Shown here piece after piece: positions 57,740-64,000 of a stretch of 64,000 nucleotides of DNA. Every line of letters begins with the position of its first letter. Within the stretch, counting starts at the first letter, position 1. Source of the stretch: Edaphochlamys debaryana. Taxonomy: Eukaryota; Chlorophyta; Chlorophyceae; Chlamydomonadales. The position numbers and the translations under genes are program-made. The notes under the pieces are model-generated. The model was not told the origin of the DNA. It saw only the letters and a program-made list of their open reading frames with translations, and made no database searches. The DNA is taken from assembly GCA_016858145.1 (NCBI GenBank), contig JAEHOE010000023.1, forward strand, positions 930,001 through 994,000. The letters run 5' to 3'.

Positions 57740-58454
57740 CGCGTGCCTTGCGCCCGCAGCGCCAGCTAAGCTGTCACGTTTTTGGCAAGAAGAAGCTCAT
57801 AGGCATTCAGACAGAGAGGGCTCTAAGTCGCAGAGCGTTTGGTCAGCTGTCTCTCCCTGCGCAACTTTGACGTATTCTTGGGCAGCAGGTATTCAGCAAT
57901 GCAACAGTGCAGTGCACGTAAAAGGGACTTGGTCATTTGTATGGGCGGCTCTGGGGGTCAACCCGACCGTGGTGTCCAGTACCCGCCTGCCACGCCCTGC
58001 GCCAACACCGTGTCTATACAAAATTTGCTGGGGAGCGTTGGCTTACAGACAAAGGCGGACGAGAGCGTTGGATATGATGGGAGGCTAGGGCAGGAGGCGG
58101 AACGAGGGGGAGGTGAGGGAGGTGAGGGGGAGGTGAGGGGAAGGGAGGCAGGGAGCGGGCAGGGCCACGGCGAGGGGCACCGGGGGGCACAGGGTTCCTT
58201 CCCCGCCCACCGCAGCATAGATTTGGCTCGGGGGACGGATGCTAATACAGAGCACCAAAGCAACAGGGGAGCAGAGTAACCTTCCCCCTACAACCGTTCG
58301 GCCCCCCCGCTCCTGCCCCCGTTCACCCCGTTCGTACAGCGAGCTAGGAGACATTCATCACCTGTAACGCTCGAGCACCGCACTTCCAAACCCTAAGCGC
58401 CCAAATAAGCTGTGATCAAGTGCACGAGTCAATAATAGGACGAGTAGCTGTGCA
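57740..58454. promoter_or_regulatory. Divergent promoter region (TPR gene and Rieske oxygenase gene)
   Basis: The region separates two start codons on opposite strands by about 715 bases and should hold both promoters and 5' UTRs. The stretch 58090-58150 is GAGGGAGGTGAG-like and purine-rich. No defined element was recognised. Confidence 0.45.
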
Positions 58455-61400
58455 ATGAGTTCAGCGCGAATGGCCTCTCGCGCCGAGCTGCGCCCGGCCC
58501 TGCGGCCCAGTGCGCTGAGCCCTTCAATCAGAAGAGGAGCGCGTCGCCTGCCACTAGCGCCGAGGACTGTCACAGGAGCGCCTGTGGCGGGTGCGAGGGC
58601 GATTTGGGAGCCAGCCGTTCTCCTTTGTATGCGTCCCCCGCTGAACCTCGCCTGATGCACCTTGACAGCGAGGTTGAAGTGCTGAATCCCCCAGCATCAA
58701 CCTACCGACCACCACCCATCACCTTTGCGTGCCGCGCCCACACCACGAGAGCTTGACTCTCTGGCTCCTCACCCTCCGTCCACCGCAGTTACGGCCCCGC
58801 CACCACCCCCCACCGCCGCGCCCGACGCCGGCATCCCCAGCCCCGCCTCCCCCGCTGCCGGCCGCAGCCCCTCCGCCTCTCCCTCCCCCTCCACCTGGAC
58901 CCCCTCCCCCGTGTGGACCCGCACATGGGTGCCCGTGTCCCCCCTGTCCTACCTGGACCCCTCCCGGCCCTTCCCTGTCACCCTCTTGGGTCAGCCGCTG
59001 GTGGTGTGGAGGCACGCGACGGTGAGGTGGGGTGGGTGGGAAGGATGGGCAGGGAGCAAGGACTGGGGCCGACACAAAGAGGGCATAGGTCTGGCCCACA
59101 TCTGGGGGCAGCGAGCCGAGTGAGGGGTGCAACGAGGTCTCTCCCGTGGGGTGCACGCTGCATTGGCTAAAGTAGCCGAAACTCCCTTCCGATCCCCTTT
59201 CCCTTGCTCCCGCTCCCCTGCCCTCTTGTGTGTGTGTGTGCGCGTGCGTTCCTGCAGGCCGGCTGGCGCGTGCTGCGCGACGCCTGCCCCCACCGCCTGG
59301 CCCCCCTGTCCGAGGGCCGCCTGGAGGGGGGCGGCACTCGTCTGGCCTGCGCCTACCACGGATGGGAGTTCGACCAGGCGGGGGCGTGCACCCGGGTGCC
59401 GCAGCTGGGAAGCGACGCCAAGGCCGCCGCCACCGCCTGCGCCTCGCCCCGCTCGTGCGCGTCCGCGTTCCCCACGCTGGAGCACGGAGGGGTGAGCTCG
59501 CTCATGCGTCCAGCCGAAGTCAGTACGATCCCGCCACCCCGGCCGGGCCTCAGCGAGGCACACGTGCCATGCCGCAATGCCTCGAGAACCCCTTCCAGCC
59601 CCGCCCACCTGCGCCTCCATCCTCCTCCCACCCGCCCAGCTGCTGTGGGCCTGGCTGGACAACAGCAAGGAGGGACTGGCGGCACACGCCGCCGCAGAGC
59701 CGCCGCCAGCCTTGCCCCAGGAACTGCGATCCGAGGACTGGACCATGTCCGAACTCCCCAGTGACTACAGGCGGGGCGGGCGGGTGGAGGCCCGGGTGGA
59801 AGGGCCTTAGGGTCGGAGCGTCGACAGGAGGGGCGCGCGGCGGGGCTTGCTGGCACCAGGTGCTTGCGCGCTGAGGGGTTTGTGGCTCCGACGAGGCCCC
59901 CCATCTATCGGTATCCCTCTTGTTTGTGCCGTGCCCAACCCTTTCATCCCCTTCGGCTCCAGAACTATCAACCATCGTTGACCGCTTCTGTCCGACGGAG
60001 CCTAACCTCTGCTGTGTCCTGCCCCTGCCCCTTGCCTCTGCAGTTTCTGGTCGGAGCAGGGAATGGACCCCGCCCATGCGTCCTTCCTCCACCACGGCCG
60101 TGAGCACGGCAGGGCTACGGTACCCTAGCGCACTCGAGGAATACAGCCCGCGGGGACCCCTCCGTACCAACTCGCGTCCCCGCCTTGTGCGCACTGAAGC
60201 CCCCAGCCGCTAACCTTCTCCTCGCCTCTTCCCGCAGTGGGCGGCTTTGATTATCGCAAGGCCGTGGGCATGACCGGGGAGGTGGTCAAGGGAGTCAACC
60301 TGGCGGGGGGTTACCGTTGGAAGCACCGCGGCTACGAACAGAAGAACAAGGCCATGGACGTGAGTTAGTTGGCGGTTGGGGCGGTTGAGGCGGTTGGGGC
60401 AACGTCCTGGGGAGCAATGCACGGTGCACGTGTTGTATGTCAAACAGCTTGCCGCTTGGCCCGTGGCCGCGTGGGCCTCGATGTCGCCAGGTAGGGGCCT
60501 GGCCGCCGAACACAAGGAGCACTGCGTGATGTGCTGTGCATCACGCACCCCGGCCTAAGCGGGGCTGGCTAGGCCGCACCTGCGACTCTTTCTCGGGGTC
60601 CCGGATTGGACTGGATGCCTGTTCAAGAAGATCTTGCCTCTGTCTCGCGCAACGATCTTGAGGCTTCAACCCCGCGCCCCCGGCTGCAGGGCCGGCGGGT
60701 GTTCCAACCGCCGTACGGCAGCAGGTGTGGGTTGGGGCAGGGCCGTTGGATGCCCAGGGGCCCGGGTCGGGTGCGGGAAGCGGACCGGGAGGTGTAGGGC
60801 AAGGAGGGCGGCCGTGGGAATGTGCGACGGCGGCGTGGGACAAGCGCGGGACTCTGGCGATGGAGCGCAGTGACCCTGTCCCAGCCCTGGTCCGGCCCAG
60901 CTAGACTCCGCCCATGGCCCATGCCGCTCACTATCGTTAACCGCCAAGGTCCGACCGTCGAGCCGCCTGAACCCTTGCCCCCTCCCCCATTGGCCCCGAT
61001 CGCCCAAGGGTGCGGTACGACCAGAACGGCTTTACCGCGTCCTTCTACACAATGACGGTACGACAGTACGACGCGAGCTGTGTGTGCTGCGTACGCAGCT
61101 GCGGGCGCTCACCCACGCCTGCACCAGCTACCTGCCGCGCAAACGCACCTTGCACGGCCACTGGAGCACGAGAGCTGTTGCCGACAGGTAGCTAGGCCGA
61201 GCGCCTACTCACGTAGCCGAGTGCCCGTGGTTATCCCCATTCGCCCCCGCCCGCTCAGGTGCCCGTGCGGCCCGGAGTGACTCGTTCCTTTGGGATCTTC
61301 GCCTTCTGCCCCACGGCCCTGGCCGCACCCGAGCCTGGAGCAGCAACCACTCCGCCGGCTCAGGCCGCCGAGCCCAAGGCCGCGGAGCCTAAGGCCGTGG

Positions 61401-62945
61401 AGGCTACGGCACCGGAGGCCAAGGCAGGGGGGTCTCAGGCACCAGTAAAGCCAGCGCCCAAGCCCAGGCCCAAGCAGCCGCACTGGGTGCGCGGCGATGG
61501 CCTCCTGCTGGACCAGGACTCGGTCATGATGCAGAGGTGCGTGCGGGCCAGGGGTGTGTGTGTGCGGGCAGGGGTTGTGGGGGTGGCATGGGGCATGGGG
61601 CGGCAGGTGCCCTGCACCGCCCTGCGGCTGGATGGACCAAGGCCAGTGGGGCCTCGGTGGGCCTCGGAAGGGCGCGTCATGAGAGGAGAGGGTTGCTAAG
61701 CGTGTGCTGAGTCCTGCGAGGCATGGGCTAGGGAGATGCATGTGGTGCAGCAGAGACGGGTGGCTGGATGGGGCGCGCGGCCTTCCTGGCCTGGTCCTGG
61801 GTAGAACTCATGGGCGAAACTGTTCCTCGGAGTTGTGGGTCAGTGTTTGGGCCCTGCGCGTTTCCTGCTGTGACGTGCCCTGTGCGTCACGCACCATGCC
61901 CCCATACGGCCCCCCCCAGGCAGGAGCACCTGATGCGCTCGCAGGGCCTGACCTGGCGCAACTACTGCCTCAACTCCCACAGCGACACGGGCATCGCCGC
62001 AATGAACAAGTGGATGGACATGGCGGGTGGGAGCGGGGGAGAGGGGTCACGGGAAGGGGTCCTGGTTTTCGCCATGTGATGCGGGGTGGGGTGACGGGCA
62101 GGCCACCTCACAAACATCACTCATCTGTCGCCCATCGGCCCCCCTCCCTCCCTCCTAGGCTACCCGACCAGCCTGTGGGGGCCGGACCCACAGCAGGCGG
62201 CCAGCTGGCCCGGACAGACCTACGGCGGCTGGCCCGGACAGGTGAGACCGATGGGGGGCAGGCGAGGGGCATAGCTGTGCAGTGGAAGCCTCGTCCCGTC
62301 CTTGCCCCTACCGCTCCTCCGACACTCTCGCCATGCATCCCCTCCCTCCCCTCCCTCCCCCCCCCCAGCCTCTGCCCCTGGAGCGCGTGCTGAGCCGCAT
62401 GGAGCGGCACGTGCAGCACTGCGCCACGTGCAAGAAGGGACTGGAGCAGGTGGGCCCGGGGTGGGCCTGGAGATGGGCCCGGTGACTGGCCTGTCGCTCG
62501 TGCTTGCTCATCACCCGGTCCCCGGTTCCCCCCATACTTAGGTGACCACGGCCTGCCGGGTGGTGACGGCGCTGGCGGGGGCGGCGGCGGTGCTGGCGGC
62601 GCTCCTGGGCATGGTGGCGGCACTGAGCCCGCAGGTGGGGAGGGGCAGGAGGGGGGGGCAGGGTAGGATATACGGCAGTTGGCAGGTGTGCTCTGCCGCA
62701 CGTGCACTGTCACGGAGCAACTCCTATGCCTGCATAGAATGCCCGCTATGCCTGATGGCCCACGCATCCCCCAGGGCGTGGCGGCGGTGGGCGGCTGGGT
62801 CCCGCTCGTGGTCGTGCCGACTCTCGCGGGCGCGCTGGGCTGGGCGGCTGCCAAGGCGTGGGCGTTCCGTGAGGATCGTTTCGTGAGCGGCGCGGCCAAC
62901 TGGAGGCGCATCGGCGGATTCTCCTTGGTCCCGAGCAGCTCGTGA
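58455..62945 (+). CDS. Rieske [2Fe-2S] oxygenase, pheophorbide a oxygenase/TIC55-like, plastid
   Basis: Fourteen exons: 58455-58590, 58789-59021, 59258-59491, 59640-59770, 60044-60099, 60238-60359, 60690-60724, 61009-61057, 61259-61536, 61920-62026, 62159-62241, 62369-62449, 62542-62634 and 62775-62945. Phases agree and give 602 residues. The basic Ser/Ala N-terminus ([20 protein letters not shown]) looks like a chloroplast transit peptide. The Rieske centre is C133-P-H135 and C154-x2-H157 (CAYHGW). D253, H256 and H261 ([12 protein letters not shown]) fit the mononuclear iron site. C506-ATC-C509 matches the CxxC near the C-terminus of PAO/TIC55/PTC52 proteins. It is followed by two hydrophobic segments ([20 protein letters not shown] and a second in the last exon). 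Members oxidise chlorophyll breakdown products or related tetrapyrroles at plastid membranes. The substrate here is not decided. An Ala/Pro/Lys-rich insert (residues 350-385) is unusual. Intron 4 needs a GC donor. Confidence 0.88.
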
Positions 62946-64000
62946 GCGCTTGGAAGGACCGGAGAAGCGGACTCAGGATCTTCTGCAGCACAGCAGTAGC
63001 AGTAGCAGCAGCAGCAGCGAGCAGCAGGGTGGATGCTGGAGGTTGAAAGAGGGCTCCGCGAGCCGAAGTCCTGAAGTGGGGCGGGGGGGCCGCCCCCAGA
63101 TGGGGGTGGTCGGGATTCTCGGGAAGTGGGCTGCGCCCTGAGGACTCACATTTGGGCTGTGGTGGGAGAGGCGGCGCAGGATGCAATATCGAAGCCGCGA
63201 CGTGATTCGGCGAGTTACTATTGGTACGAAGATAGGATCCACGGAATGCTCAAGGGCAACTGAACAGACATACGATTCGAAGAAGTGCGTTGTTCTCAAC
63301 ACAGATAGACCCCGCACTCCGACTGCAGGAGCAGTCCTGGAATATGGGAGGGGGAAGGGGGAACATACGGGGGAGGCGTGCAGTGTGGCTGAGGGAGCCC
63401 ATCCCCCCTCTGCTCGGGGGTCGCCTTTGGCGTAGGCGTGGGTTTGGCAAGGGCGGATGCTCGCGAGGTGTAGGATGCGGGGTTGCGGGTGTCGCCTGCA
63501 CGCTTCTGTGAGCTTAGGATGCGTATGGTCGGCGCGTGATATGTGTGGTCGTGAGCAGAGTGTGTGTGCAACTGCATGTGCGTTTCAGTGTGATTCCCGT
63601 GATTTGCAGCCGTGTTCCATGGCTCCCAGGAGGGCCTGGTGGCTCCGGGCGGTGGCGGGGAATGGGGTGGGACCCCCTGTAGGGCCAGGAGGCTGAGGCT
63701 CAGGGGCAAGACCCCAGCGAGCCCCGCCAAGATCACGTGCACTTGTAGACCAGGGAAGCTAGGCAGCTTCTTCGGAGCTGCTCACGGCCGACATGCCCTG
63801 CCCTTGAGCACCGCCTTGGCGGCAGGTGGGCCTGGGACTTCTGTGCTCTAAGGGACCATGCAGCTGAGTCAGGATGACGGCGACGTGGGATGCAAGTGCA
63901 GTGGGGGACAGGGCAGGGCAGGGCCCAGGCCTGAGGGCAACCGGCTCGACGCTCGAGGGCATCTCGTCCCACGTTCTGCGCTCCCGCCGCAGTCCAGGGG
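62946..64000. other. 3' flank of the Rieske oxygenase gene to window end
   Basis: This is probably 3' UTR and then intergenic sequence. No TGTAA was noticed. Open frames near 63300-63740 and 63730-63970 on the minus strand have no family similarity and no upstream exons in the window. A neighbouring gene could begin or end past 64000. Confidence 0.45.
62985..63028 (+). repeat. CAG/AGT triplet microsatellite in 3' UTR
   Basis: CAGCACAGCAGTAGCAGTAG followed by further AGC triplets lies about 40 bases after the Rieske oxygenase stop codon. It is a short imperfect triplet repeat. Confidence 0.75.

Noticed and set aside
63296..63972. Minus-strand open frames at the right end
   Set aside because: They have no recognisable motif, start codon context or splice partner, and they could not be tested without sequence beyond the window.

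Overview
The window is nuclear DNA of a green alga, most likely a volvocine or other chlamydomonadalean species. It is very GC-rich. Every recognisable gene is cut by many short GT-AG introns with C-rich 3' ends. Proteins carry long Ala/Gly/Pro/Ser inserts, candidate poly(A) signals are of the chlorophyte TGTAA type, and the genes include two cilium-type proteins and a pheophorbide-oxygenase-like plastid enzyme. A short TTTAGGG telomere-like tract in one intron fits this group. All gene models were spliced by hand. Exon boundaries were accepted only where GT-AG sites (one GC-AG) and reading-frame phase agree across the gene.

Layout: (1) 171-4274 (+), a 1201-residue protein with a degenerate Cys cluster. 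(2) 5385-9580 (-), a SurE-type phosphatase in 12 exons whose first exon is not resolved. (3) 10.8-12.8 kb, a doubtful zone of coding-like scraps. (4) 13989-15867 (+), a small secretory glycosyltransferase-like gene, with a broken partial copy at 17.1-18.3 kb. (5) 18955-29875 (+), a 3396-residue low-complexity protein. (6) 31119-34441 (+), a 507-residue coiled-coil protein of ciliary type, and (7) 36682-39538 (-), a SHIPPO/STPG-repeat ciliary protein, arranged tail to tail. (8) 40687-45921 (+), a CNNM/CorC-type DUF21-CBS transporter. (9) 47019-52521 (+), a fatty acyl-CoA reductase. (10) 54161-57739 (-), a TPR protein with a Lys/Arg/Asp-rich tail. (11) 58455-62945 (+), a Rieske oxygenase of the PAO/TIC55 type with a transit peptide and C-terminal membrane helices.

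The genes do not form one pathway. The two ciliary genes are neighbours. The acyl reductase, the CNNM transporter and the plastid oxygenase look like independent housekeeping or metabolic genes. No CRISPR array, rRNA, convincing tRNA or intact transposon was seen. The most unusual signals are at splice boundaries. Exon 5' ends or acceptor regions are duplicated in three genes (surE, CNNM and acyl reductase). A shared element of about 37-40 bp sits just upstream of three 3' splice sites in two different genes, as an introner-like sequence would.
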